In this document: positions 26,611 through 35,352 of the stretch, piece after piece
Layout of the letters: every line of letters starts with the position of its first letter
Position numbering within the stretch: the first letter of the stretch is position 1
Source: Woeseia sp.
GTDB taxonomy: Bacteria > Pseudomonadota > Gammaproteobacteria > Steroidobacterales > Woeseiaceae
NCBI GenBank assembly: GCA_021773015.1
Contig: JAJFKW010000006.1
Location: 310,001-374,000, forward strand
Length of the DNA: 64,000 nucleotides
Direction of reading: 5' to 3'
Made by a program: the position numbers and the translations under genes
Notes under the pieces: generated by a model
What the model was told of the DNA's origin: nothing
The model's input: only the letters and a program-made list of their open reading frames with translations
Databases searched by the model: none

Positions 26611-28335
26611 TTGGTGAAAATAAGTCGGTATAAGACAGATGTATTGGTCATAGGCGGCGGTGGCGCAGCAACAGCGGCGACGATAGCCGCCCACGAAACA
26701 GGCGCAGAGACGATGTTGGCCGTCAAGGGTCAATTTGGCGTGCCTGGTGTACGCGGCGCAGGCGCAACGTCAAATCCCATAGGCGACTATTGGACAATAA
26801 GAACGGTCGGGCCGAAAGGAAGCTTCTTTAATCCGCCCGATGCCGTGCTCGCGGATATGATTCAGGCCGGGCTTGGCATGGCCGATCCCGAATTATGTGG
26901 CATTTTCGTCGATGAGGTGACTCCCGCCATCAAGCGTTTACAAACCATGGGTATGCAGTTCCAAAGCAAAATGCTCGCAACCATGGAAGGCCGCGCCAGC
27001 GAAGGTAAAACCAATCGAATTGTTGAGATCCAAAAAGCGATAATTGAGCAGACTAAAACGCAGGTGCTCGAACACGCAAATTTCACTGACTTGCTTGTTG
27101 ACGGCGACAAGTGTGTCGGCGCAGTTGGCGTGGACGACGAGGGTGAACCGTACGTGGTTGAAGCCGGCGCGGTTATACTGGCGACGGGCGGTGTCGGCCA
27201 ACTGTTTCAATACAGCTTTAACCCGCCAGGCAATACCGGTGACGGTTATGCGATGGCAATGCGCGCTGGCGCCGAACTTTTCAATATGGAATTCATGCAA
27301 CAGGGTCTTGCCACCACCTGGCCTGAACAGGCGATGGTGATGTTGTATGAGATGGAGGAACCTTATCGCCTGCTCAATCGCAACGGCGAGGCATTCTTGA
27401 AGAACTACTACGAGAATCACGAGGACATGCTTGCTGGCTGCCAATCGAAAGCGGCACATTGGCCTATTTCAGCTAGAGATAACGCGCTCAATCTTGATCG
27501 AGCCATCAAGGCGGAGGCAATGGCTGGGCGAGCGACAGATAACGACGCGGTATTCCTAGATTTGTCTCACGCAAAGCGCGGCTTCGAACCGGAAATATTC
27601 GAAGAGTTTATGCTTTCTCGTGGCATGGACGTCAAGAACGATGTCATTCAGGTGCAAATCCATCACCACACGAGCAACGGTGGTGTACGGATAGATAGCA
27701 ACGCGCAGTCCCGACTCGCTGGCCTGTACGCCATTGGGGAAACCGCAGGGTGGCAAGGTGCGGACCGCCTTGGCGGTACAATGCTCGGCGGCTCACAGGT
27801 ATTCGGTTGGAGAGCAGGACGGCACGCCGGCGAGTATTGTGGCAATGTAAGTAGAATCACTGTGGATGACGCTGATGCCCACGATAAGTTTGCGACGCTA
27901 CGAAGTATTCGAGCTGCAAAAGGTACGCTCGACATCGACACAATGCGCAGACAATTGCAGCGAAAAATGTGGCAACTATTAATCGTAGAAAAAGACGAAA
28001 CCGACCTGCAAGACGCCCGCAAATATATCGAACATGACAGGCATCGCCTCGCCAATGAACTTGCCGTTCGAAATCCCCTGGATATTGCTATCGCACATGA
28101 ACAAAAGAATTTGCTGGATGTTGCCGAAGCAATTGTTGAAGCTGCGGATATGCGAAAAGAGAGCCGCGGCTCACACGTCAGATCCGACTATCCAGATCGC
28201 GACGACAAAAATTGGATGACAAACATATTTTCCACATGGAAAAAAGGTGCGATCGATCTACAGCCTCGCTGGATCAACGACAAGCAAGGATGGACGAACC
28301 GTCCAGGTGATATCAGGATTACTCCGTGGGGTTAG
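26611..28335 (+). CDS. FAD-dependent oxidoreductase of the fumarate reductase/L-aspartate oxidase flavoprotein family
   Basis: A 574-residue flavoprotein. The N-terminus has the dinucleotide motif VLVIGGGGAATAATIA; AGAVILATGGVG and the closing GLYAIGETAGWQGADRLGG block bind FAD as in fumarate reductase, adenylylsulfate reductase and L-aspartate oxidase subunits. HHHTSNGGVRID matches the substrate-side HxxxGG-type region of the family. The C-terminal helical domain is present (to residue about 570). There is no partner iron-sulfur subunit, so it may act as a stand-alone oxidase or dehydrogenase on the cluster intermediate. It starts at TTG 26611 (or GTG 26614) immediately after the methyltransferase stop. 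Confidence 0.85.
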   Translation: MVKISRYKTDVLVIGGGGAATAATIAAHETGAETMLAVKGQFGVPGVRGAGATSNPIGDYWTIRTVGPKGSFFNPPDAVLADMIQAGLGMADPELCGIFVDEVTPAIKRLQTMGMQFQSKMLATMEGRASEGKTNRIVEIQKAIIEQTKTQVLEHANFTDLLVDGDKCVGAVGVDDEGEPYVVEAGAVILATGGVGQLFQYSFNPPGNTGDGYAMAMRAGAELFNMEFMQQGLATTWPEQAMVMLYEMEEPYRLLNRNGEAFLKNYYENHEDMLAGCQSKAAHWPISARDNALNLDRAIKAEAMAGRATDNDAVFLDLSHAKRGFEPEIFEEFMLSRGMDVKNDVIQVQIHHHTSNGGVRIDSNAQSRLAGLYAIGETAGWQGADRLGGTMLGGSQVFGWRAGRHAGEYCGNVSRITVDDADAHDKFATLRSIRAAKGTLDIDTMRRQLQRKMWQLLIVEKDETDLQDARKYIEHDRHRLANELAVRNPLDIAIAHEQKNLLDVAEAIVEAADMRKESRGSHVRSDYPDRDDKNWMTNIFSTWKKGAIDLQPRWINDKQGWTNRPGDIRITPWG

Positions 28336-29102
28336 ACAAGCGGGTTTGTCTCGTTTTGGGAGGCGCGGGAGATATCGGCGCAGCAATTTGCAAAAGACTC
28401 GCCGAATCGGACGCGACTGTGATCCTAGCTGGTCGCAGCGAAGAGAAAGTACAAGCAGCGGTAGATGAACTCGCAGCTGCCGATATCGCGGTGCACTCGG
28501 CGATCGTCGATGTTACGGATGTAGCCAGCTGCAAAAACGCGATCAGCGAAATCGTCTCAAAATACGGCAAGCTTGACGTTCTCGTCAACAGCGCGGGGAT
28601 AAGCGATATTGCTCCAGTTCTACTCGGAAAAATCGCCAATTGGAAATCAGTATTGGAGACCAACACGCTCGGTGCGTTTATTGCAAGTCAAGCAGCGTTG
28701 CGACCGATGATTAGCAAACGCTACGGCCGAATTATTCATATCGGATCTATTTCTGCAGAAGTTGGTGCACCTTACAACGCAATATATGCAGCATCGAAGG
28801 CCGGCGTAGCCGGTCTAGTCCGATCACTGGCGTTGGAGGTTGCTGGGCTCGGCATTACGGTTAATGGCGTGCAGCCGGGATACGTTCGAACCAAGTTATT
28901 TCATCAGACTCAGGGTGCACGGGCGAAACTGAAAGGCGTGACCCTCGAAAAACACGAGCAGAGTCTAGTTGACGACACGCCTACTGGTACGCTAGTGAGT
29001 CTGGAAGATGTCGCATCGCTGGTGGAGTATTTGGCCCGCGAGGAAAGTCAGTCAATTACCGGGCAATTGCTCAATGTTGACGGCGGAAGAACAGCCCGTT
29101 AA
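28326..29102 (+). CDS. Short-chain dehydrogenase/reductase, FabG-like
   Basis: A 258-residue SDR. CLVLGGAGDIGAAI is the glycine-rich cofactor loop, NSAGIS the NNAG-like motif, the catalytic serine is in IHIGSISAEVG, and the YAASK motif provides Tyr and Lys. VNGVQPGYVRTKL and GQLLNVDGG complete a FabG-type pattern. It would reduce or oxidise a hydroxy/keto group with NAD(P)H. GTG at 28326 overlaps the flavoprotein gene by 10 bp, so the two are coupled. The next gene lies about 620 bp away. Confidence 0.88.
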   Translation: MGLDKRVCLVLGGAGDIGAAICKRLAESDATVILAGRSEEKVQAAVDELAAADIAVHSAIVDVTDVASCKNAISEIVSKYGKLDVLVNSAGISDIAPVLLGKIANWKSVLETNTLGAFIASQAALRPMISKRYGRIIHIGSISAEVGAPYNAIYAASKAGVAGLVRSLALEVAGLGITVNGVQPGYVRTKLFHQTQGARAKLKGVTLEKHEQSLVDDTPTGTLVSLEDVASLVEYLAREESQSITGQLLNVDGGRTAR

Positions 29103-29726
29103 CAATCCTAGACTGGCCTAGTAGCTTACCCGTACGGGACATAAGATCGGCTTCAGCTATACAATCGGCCAGCATTGCGTTTTTCAAGACCTCACCTTTC
29201 GACGATGCATCAATGACTATTTTTGACGTGACACAGCCCACCTCTGACAGACCCGCAGCAATCCCCGAAACAGCCTTCAATAGTAATAATCTCGCTGCAG
29301 GCAATCCGAGATGCCCTGTCGTCGGCTCACAGACATTAGGGACAGGAAGTATCGAATCAGTGCGAATGGATGGAGCTGCGCAGGTTCGACCCGCTAGTTA
29401 AGTGTGCCACTTCTAATGACGCGTGCCGGGTTCCAATTCGCTTGATTCTCAGGGTATGTCGCAAATTGTTGATAACGTGACCGGCATCATTCCCGCTTTT
29501 CCATAATCTGCCTAGGCTATGTGTAGCCATTGCTGATAGCGAAAATCAAGCATTGGATGGGGTCACCCGTACGGTGATTATTTTCACAAACGTCTTGTAT
29601 CATGCTGATTATATTAAAATTACTAGCTCGGATGGCGAGCATCGACGGGCATCAAGATGCCTGTACGCAGGACGCACTGGCAGCCCCCTGTCCAAACAGT
29701 CCGGTATTTTTGCGTGGCAATTCACA
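29103..29726. other. Long spacer between the SDR and the GNAT-like gene
   Basis: About 620 bp with no supportable gene. A minus-strand frame at 29071-29304 is 77 codons but resembles nothing I know and overlaps the SDR end. A short hairpin GGCTA-TGTG-TAGCC lies at 29514-29527. Nothing else stands out; it may be decayed coding sequence. Confidence 0.4.
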
Positions 29727-30776
29727 ATGACGGGCAAAGTCAGCGAATCCTATTATGTGCGACCTGCCGATATGCAAAAGGAACGCGACACCGTCTTAAG
29801 GCTATGGCGCCATATTTCCTCAGACAATCCTCCGCAGCCAGAAAAGTTGGATTGGTTCTATACCAGAAATCCGGCGGGATCTGGCACCATATATCTACTG
29901 ATCTATAGACCTGACGAACAGCCGGTAGGAATCATCTGCGCAGGCCAGAGGGAATTTCTGGTCGAAGGCAAGACCTACAATGGTGTGGTCATCGGAGATT
30001 TCGTGATAGCCCCGACTCACCGGAGTCTTGGACCGGGTCTGCTTTTCCAGCGCGAATACGTAAAACAAGCGCTAGACCGTTACGATTTCTTATTCGGTTT
30101 CCCGAATCCACTATCCGCACAGCTATGGAAATTCGGCGGCAACGAAATCGGTGCCAATCTGAAGATTTTCGTTCTTCCGCTTCGGATGGATCACTATTTA
30201 AAAAAACACATGCCAAACGTAATCGCCAAACCGATCGGCGGTATGCTCACAAGCGTCTATAACGTATTACTCCGCAATCGCATCCGGGACGCCTCTAATG
30301 GCTACAATAAGGCTGACACTGACGCGAAATTTGTCGATAGTCTTTGGCAGCGGGCAAACAAGATAGGTTGTGCGATCGGCATAAGAAATTGGAAGTATTT
30401 CGACTGGCGCGCGAACAACGATCCAACAAAGTCCTACCAGTTTGTTGGCATTGCTGACCAAGATAACCAACCGGCCGGCTTTCTGGTTTCCAAATCGGAC
30501 GTCGGTGGAAAGGAATGCATTGTCGATTATCTGGCTTTAAATGACGAGGCATTCGCGGCGCTGTTGGCGATTTTCACCGGAGACCACATTACGAAGCGGA
30601 CACCGTCGGTATCAGTTGCGGCGCAAGATCACGACAAGAAAAAGCTTGCTGCCATAAGCAATCTCGGATTCAAACAACGGGAAGAGGATCCGTACTTGAT
30701 TAGATTTAGAGATGAAGCAAGCAAAACGCTGACCGAAAAATCAATGGTCCTCAACATTCTCGACAAAGACACGTAA
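29727..30776 (+). CDS. GNAT-fold acyltransferase-like protein
   Basis: A protein of about 349 residues. Its first half, with YYVRPADMQKERDTVLRLWR and later VIGDFVIAPTHRSLGPGLLFQ, resembles the GNAT acetyltransferase fold: a beta strand followed by the acetyl-CoA loop region. The second half, with QFVGIADQDNQPAGFLV and LAAISNLGFKQREED, looks like a second, degenerate GNAT unit. An acyl-transfer role, perhaps from an ACP, is inferred. ATG at 29727 is chosen because the recognisable domain begins eight residues later; a TTG at 29553 would add 58 residues without family resemblance. Confidence 0.65.
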   Translation: MTGKVSESYYVRPADMQKERDTVLRLWRHISSDNPPQPEKLDWFYTRNPAGSGTIYLLIYRPDEQPVGIICAGQREFLVEGKTYNGVVIGDFVIAPTHRSLGPGLLFQREYVKQALDRYDFLFGFPNPLSAQLWKFGGNEIGANLKIFVLPLRMDHYLKKHMPNVIAKPIGGMLTSVYNVLLRNRIRDASNGYNKADTDAKFVDSLWQRANKIGCAIGIRNWKYFDWRANNDPTKSYQFVGIADQDNQPAGFLVSKSDVGGKECIVDYLALNDEAFAALLAIFTGDHITKRTPSVSVAAQDHDKKKLAAISNLGFKQREEDPYLIRFRDEASKTLTEKSMVLNILDKDT

Positions 30777-30819
30777 GAGATGGTCGTTGTACAAACTAGA
30801 TTCATGAAGACCAACATGT

Positions 30820-31056
30820 CTAAAAAATGCGAACTTCGCGCACAGCGGCGAGAGTGGTCAGCTTGTAGCTGCGTGAGACAGACCTCATCGGCGATACACG
30901 GACTCGCTCATTGATGGCGTCTAAATATGTTGTTTCGTTAGTCCACTCTTTGGCTAGCGCTGAGGGCCACTCAGTGACCGGATAAATGTTCAATGTCGAC
31001 GGCAAAGAGTATACGGGAGGAGGTTTAGCCGACAGAAATACGGTTAGCCTAGCCAC
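30820..31056 (-). CDS. Small hypothetical protein downstream of ubiD-like gene
   Basis: A possible 78-codon gene starting with GTG at 31056, overlapping the UbiD stop by 13 bp and filling most of the spacer before the convergent GNAT gene. The translation (motif EWTNETTYLDAINERVRV in its middle) is not recognised, and no ribosome site is visible. It could be a degenerate remnant. Support is positional only. Confidence 0.3.
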   Translation of the reverse strand: MARLTVFLSAKPPPVYSLPSTLNIYPVTEWPSALAKEWTNETTYLDAINERVRVSPMRSVSRSYKLTTLAAVREVRIF

Positions 31057-32414
31057 TGCGCAAGATCAAAATTCTCAAGAACCTCTGACGGTAACGCGTT
31101 CCTAACCGTTTCTGTTTTCATCCTGGCATCAACGGCCATTTTTGACGTCATCCCCCCTTGCTCAGAAGGATCAATGCCGTTACCACAACAGTCGCCAATG
31201 ATAACGATATCGCGATCGGGTTGAACATGACACGACAGGGCATTTTGTACGCTGCCTTGTTTTCGCAAATCGACGTCCGAATCAAAACAAATTATCTGTT
31301 TCAAGTACCGTTCCTGCTTGAGCATTTCTTGCATCAACTCGACCGGGTCGAATTGTTGACTTTTGGAACGATCGACAGCGAGAAATAGCGTCATTGCGGC
31401 AGGCAGCCAATAGTCTTTTATTGCAGGCTGCGAATTGAGATAGTCGCGCCCTAGGCGCGCCCGCAAAGTTACACTTGACATCATCAAGTGCTCAGAGTGA
31501 CCGGCAATTATGTCTTGGAAAATCGCACCATTTCTGAAGCTCGCTGTCGTGAAGCGCACAACAGGTTTGGGGGAGCGCTCCGCAACGTAGCCTAGAAATT
31601 CGCCAAATGGACCCTCCTCGTGGCGTGCTGCTTGATCAATCATCCCTTCCAGAACAATTTCTCCGCGCGCTGGAATCAACAATTCCGGATCGTCAATTCC
31701 AGGCGTCAGCTGAATAGGCCCGCCGAGCACCGCGCTCATCACCTGGTAATCATCGTGATCCAAATCTCCACTCACCAAGCTTGCATAGCACCACAATGGA
31801 TGTGTGCCGATGACGGCGGAAAGCGGCGTGGGTTTATTGCGTTGGCAATTTTTCTTCCATATACGATCGAGATGGCCACCCTGCGTCATGAAAATCGTTG
31901 CCGAATCATTGGCAATCAGCATCAGACGATGGAAGCTCGCATTGTGTGCCCCAGAATCCGGGTCTCTGGCGATGATGATAGCCGCGGTCAAATAGGGACT
32001 TGTCTGGGATTGCGTGTAATAGAGCTGTGGCAAACTTGCCAACGAAAACTGCTCGAAACTTCGGATGTTTTCCCTCACAGGTGCTTCACGTGAGGCGACG
32101 ATTGATGGTGAAATTTGGCGACTCATTACAGCCCCAAAACGGCTGCTAAGATCTTCTCCCGACATATCACTACCATTCGCGACGCGTTCAAATGAAGAGC
32201 ACACATTTGTAACCATAGTGAAGTCGCAATCAGCTATCGCTTTGAAATGCAGAACCGGGGTCCGCATCTTTCTCTCTAGTTCTGTAACGACTGCAGTAGT
32301 TTCCCAACGAGCGGCTATCGGTTTTTCAACTTCGATGTAGGCGTTCCTACCCTTGCCTTTCACGAATTCCAAGTAAGATCGCAGGTCTTCAATATTGCCG
32401 TTCGTCTCACTCAT
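31044..32414 (-). CDS. UbiD-family (prenyl-FMN dependent) decarboxylase
   Basis: A 456-residue enzyme of the UbiD family, which decarboxylates or carboxylates aromatic and alpha,beta-unsaturated acids using prenylated FMN. The segment HEEGPFGEFLGYV carries the active-site Glu residues of the family, and the N-terminal DLRSYLEFVKGKG and VTNVCSSFERVA are typical. Its partner UbiX is not in the window. ATG at 32414 overlaps the ligase stop by 8 bp, and conservation starts there; the longer frame into the ligase gene is rejected. The substrate is unknown, although an aromatic acid would fit the adjacent ligase and ACP. Confidence 0.88.
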   Translation of the reverse strand: MSETNGNIEDLRSYLEFVKGKGRNAYIEVEKPIAARWETTAVVTELERKMRTPVLHFKAIADCDFTMVTNVCSSFERVANGSDMSGEDLSSRFGAVMSRQISPSIVASREAPVRENIRSFEQFSLASLPQLYYTQSQTSPYLTAAIIIARDPDSGAHNASFHRLMLIANDSATIFMTQGGHLDRIWKKNCQRNKPTPLSAVIGTHPLWCYASLVSGDLDHDDYQVMSAVLGGPIQLTPGIDDPELLIPARGEIVLEGMIDQAARHEEGPFGEFLGYVAERSPKPVVRFTTASFRNGAIFQDIIAGHSEHLMMSSVTLRARLGRDYLNSQPAIKDYWLPAAMTLFLAVDRSKSQQFDPVELMQEMLKQERYLKQIICFDSDVDLRKQGSVQNALSCHVQPDRDIVIIGDCCGNGIDPSEQGGMTSKMAVDARMKTETVRNALPSEVLENFDLAQWLG

Positions 32415-33942
32415 CTCGCCCGCCCATAGCGACCAGCTTCTGTCGATCGGGTTTACCGTTCGCTTTTCGAGGAAATTCGCTCCAGCATTTGTAGTCCTTT
32501 GGTGCACGGGCAAACGGTATTGAATTCAAAACATGATCGCGAATTTCGCTGACGGCCTGTTCAGTTTCTCCTGCAGCAACAACCGTTGACATCAACAAAT
32601 GCGCCACCACTTTCTGACCTAGCAGCTTGTCGGCCACGCCCACCACTACAGCATCTTCGATGGAATCCAGTTGCAGCAATATATTCTCGAGTTCCTCAGG
32701 TACGATACGTTCGCCCGCTGACTTGATCATTGCCGACTTCCTGCCAACCAGATACAAATCGCCTTCCGCATCGAACTTGCCGAGATCACCCGTCAACAAA
32801 CGACCTTCTGAATCAATCACTTCAGCAGTTCCTTTAGGATCGTTCCAATAGCCCACCATGACGCCGGGCCCGCCAATGGCGACCTCCCCCACTTCGCCCA
32901 CCGCCACTGGTCGAGCGTCGTCATCTAGCAAGCGTACAGTGACACCGGGAATTGCAGAACCAACAGAATCAGGCTTGTCTCGCAATTTGTCAGGATCAAG
33001 CGCTGTTGCTCTCGGCGCACACTCCGTCTGCCCGTAAGCAACGTGAAACCGTAAACCAGCGAAATTATCCAGAATTTCTAAAATCCGATCGCTTGGCAGC
33101 TTGCCTCCCGTAACCGTCAACCATTTTAGCTGTGGTAAATCGGCATCAAGGAAACCACCAAAAGTGGTTAGCGCGTTGAAGTGAAACGGTACGCCGGAAA
33201 AGCCGCTGACGCCAGTGTCTCTTAACAGTCCGACAATTTTTCTTGGGAACGCGAAACTGCCATAACAATAGATCTTAGCGCCAGCTATGGCGTGCACCAG
33301 GAGCTGCATCAATCCATGTACATAGTGCATCGGCACAACCATCAAGTATGAGTCGTCGCTCGATATCGGCATGTGTTGTATTACCGCGCGAGCTACTGTC
33401 AGAAGATTCCGATGCGACAGACAAACACCCTTCGGTCGACCGCTACTTCCGGATGTATAGACGATTACGGCGATGGCATCGTCCGAAACGGCATGCGACG
33501 CGGCGCCACTGGAAATTGAATTCTCCTCAAGAGGCGCGATCTCCGACAATTGCAGCAGTTGACATCGATCTCCGGAGACTGTCTCAAGTAACGAATAGTG
33601 GCTCTTGGATTGCACAAATAGCACGCGCGGACTTGCGTCTTGTATAACCGCAGACCAACCGTCGACACCGGCATCTTCGTTCAGCCAGACCACTATTGCA
33701 CCGATTTTGAGGAGCGCCCAAAACAAGACAACGGCGTCAGGGTCGTGGGGAGACAGGATGCCAACACGATCTGCGGATTGTATTCCTAATGTCCTTAGAC
33801 CATGAGATAACGCTTCACTACGTCGAGCAAGGTCCACAAAACTTATAGATGATCCGCCACAAACCTCGAATGCCGTTTTATCGGCATGCTGCGCTGCGGC
33901 AGTCGCAAACGCATCGTAGAGATCATTGGCAGAAGCGCACAC
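32407..33942 (-). CDS. AMP-dependent acyl/aryl-ACP ligase
   Basis: A 511-residue adenylate-forming enzyme. It has the phosphate loop YTSGSSGRPKG, the A5 motif YGQTEC, the hinge LTGDLGKFDAEGDLYLVGRK, and catalytic lysine in KANGKPDRQKL. It probably loads an acid onto the ACP encoded directly upstream. The GTG at 33942 overlaps the ACP stop by one base (TAGTG), making it the natural coupled start; the frame reading back through the ACP gene is out of phase with that protein. This is the second ligase-ACP pair in the window, the first being at 15615-17413. Confidence 0.85.
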   Translation of the reverse strand: MCASANDLYDAFATAAAQHADKTAFEVCGGSSISFVDLARRSEALSHGLRTLGIQSADRVGILSPHDPDAVVLFWALLKIGAIVVWLNEDAGVDGWSAVIQDASPRVLFVQSKSHYSLLETVSGDRCQLLQLSEIAPLEENSISSGAASHAVSDDAIAVIVYTSGSSGRPKGVCLSHRNLLTVARAVIQHMPISSDDSYLMVVPMHYVHGLMQLLVHAIAGAKIYCYGSFAFPRKIVGLLRDTGVSGFSGVPFHFNALTTFGGFLDADLPQLKWLTVTGGKLPSDRILEILDNFAGLRFHVAYGQTECAPRATALDPDKLRDKPDSVGSAIPGVTVRLLDDDARPVAVGEVGEVAIGGPGVMVGYWNDPKGTAEVIDSEGRLLTGDLGKFDAEGDLYLVGRKSAMIKSAGERIVPEELENILLQLDSIEDAVVVGVADKLLGQKVVAHLLMSTVVAAGETEQAVSEIRDHVLNSIPFARAPKDYKCWSEFPRKANGKPDRQKLVAMGGRDE

Positions 33943-34181
33943 TAGCGCTCCAAATACGCCACCATAGCGTTTACCGATCCGAAGTTTTCGGGGGTTAGAT
34001 CGTCGGGGTCGATGGTCATTTTGAAATTTTCCTCGAACCACACGATGAGATTCATCATTGCAACACTATCGACGATTTCATCTTCGAGCAGATTGGCATC
34101 AAATTCGATACCATCCTTCGCTGCTGGATTGAGTGTTCCGATAAACTGTTGAATTTCAATATGTTTTGACTTTTCCGTCAT
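33942..34181 (-). CDS. Acyl carrier protein
   Basis: A 79-residue acidic protein with the phosphopantetheine serine in DEIVDSVAMMNLIVWFEE and a C-terminal helix GSVNAMVAYLE. It resembles stand-alone carriers used in amino-acid or aryl activation (D-alanyl carrier-like) more than fatty-acid ACP. It stops on the start of the AMP ligase, which points to a dedicated pair. Confidence 0.85.
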   Translation of the reverse strand: MTEKSKHIEIQQFIGTLNPAAKDGIEFDANLLEDEIVDSVAMMNLIVWFEENFKMTIDPDDLTPENFGSVNAMVAYLER

Positions 34182-34248
34182 ACTGTATTCACTGCCTGAT
34201 TCAAGAAACCACGGTATTTTATCGTCATTTCAAGATTCAAAACTTGCG

Positions 34249-35352
34249 CTACTTGGCAATTTGACGCCCGACGATGTATTTATTCGATACCTCTGGGTTC
34301 CAGCGGAAATGACGATGCGCATCGTCATCTATCGGATCGATGGCTTGCGACTCAAGCAGCTTTTTTGCCTGATCGATGCCTTCGACGTAGGCAAGATCGT
34401 CACAATGCGCAAGCAAAATATTGCTGGCGCGAAGCATCACACTGGTTTCACCGACCATCGTGCCACAGACCACGGAATAGCCTGCTGCAATCGCCGCGCG
34501 TAGCGTGTTGATAGCACCACTTAGGCCACCACATTTACCGATCCTGATATTGACAATTTGGTAGGCATCCAATGGTTTGAATCGCGCCAAATCCACCTCG
34601 CTGCATATTGACTCGTCAGCCATAAGGTCGACACCGGTCGTAGCGTGTAATTTTCGCAATTGCGAACCGAGGTTCGAGGTTGATTTGTGCAACGGTTCTT
34701 CGACCGATTCAATGTTGCAAGTCGCGCAACGTTCGAGCAAGTCGAATATTTCCGCGAACACCATTTCTCCATTTGCGTCCAGCCGCAATGCAATGTCCGA
34801 ACCGATCCACTGTCGTAAATCGCGTACCCGGCTCGCATCTTCCACGCATGAGACCTTGAGTTTGACGACGCGGTAACCGCCAAGGCGTGCAAACCTTGCC
34901 TGATTCTTCAATTCGGCGCCCGAATAGTCACCGCCTATGGTCAGACATTTCGTCGTAGCCGTCTTGCGCGCAGGACCGATTATTTCGGTCCAGCTCACAC
35001 GACCGCCGAGTTCCAAACAATCAAGTAGCGCGAGATCGAAGCCACCGATGAGTGCCGGATAGCGAATATGATTGTCGCTTTCCCACAGTAAATTGTAGAC
35101 GTCTTGCGAGCTCGCGACCTCACAACTCAGCAGCCGCCTTGCGAACTTCGGTGCATGGCTGTCCCAGATCTCATCGTTATTTTCACCAGTTACGTATGGC
35201 CGAGCCTGAATTTCGCCATAGCCAATGACACCAGTGTCAGTGGTAATTTCTACGATTATCGCGTCGTTGTGAAATCGTTCCGCAGCAGCATGCTTAAATG
35301 ACCTTTTGAAAGGAATCTTTAGGCGATACAGCGCACATTGATCAATTCGCAC
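34249..35352 (-). CDS. Enolase-superfamily enzyme, muconate-lactonizing subgroup
   Basis: A 367-residue mandelate racemase/muconate lactonizing enzyme. The first catalytic lysine pair is VVKLKV (KxK), metal ligands are in LRLDANG, ESVEEPL and MADESI, and the second catalytic lysine is in RIGKCGG. This KxK plus K pattern fits the MLE subgroup, which includes cycloisomerases, o-succinylbenzoate synthase and N-acyl-amino-acid or dipeptide epimerases. With GH3 next to it, epimerisation of an amino-acid or peptide product is one possibility (inference). The GTG start overlaps the GH3 stop by 11 bp. Confidence 0.85.
   Translation of the reverse strand: MRIDQCALYRLKIPFKRSFKHAAAERFHNDAIIVEITTDTGVIGYGEIQARPYVTGENNDEIWDSHAPKFARRLLSCEVASSQDVYNLLWESDNHIRYPALIGGFDLALLDCLELGGRVSWTEIIGPARKTATTKCLTIGGDYSGAELKNQARFARLGGYRVVKLKVSCVEDASRVRDLRQWIGSDIALRLDANGEMVFAEIFDLLERCATCNIESVEEPLHKSTSNLGSQLRKLHATTGVDLMADESICSEVDLARFKPLDAYQIVNIRIGKCGGLSGAINTLRAAIAAGYSVVCGTMVGETSVMLRASNILLAHCDDLAYVEGIDQAKKLLESQAIDPIDDDAHRHFRWNPEVSNKYIVGRQIAK

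Noticed and set aside
29071-29304. A 77-codon minus-strand frame between the SDR and GNAT genes
   Set aside because: No family resemblance, no ribosome site, and it overlaps the SDR end. It may be a remnant but cannot be supported.
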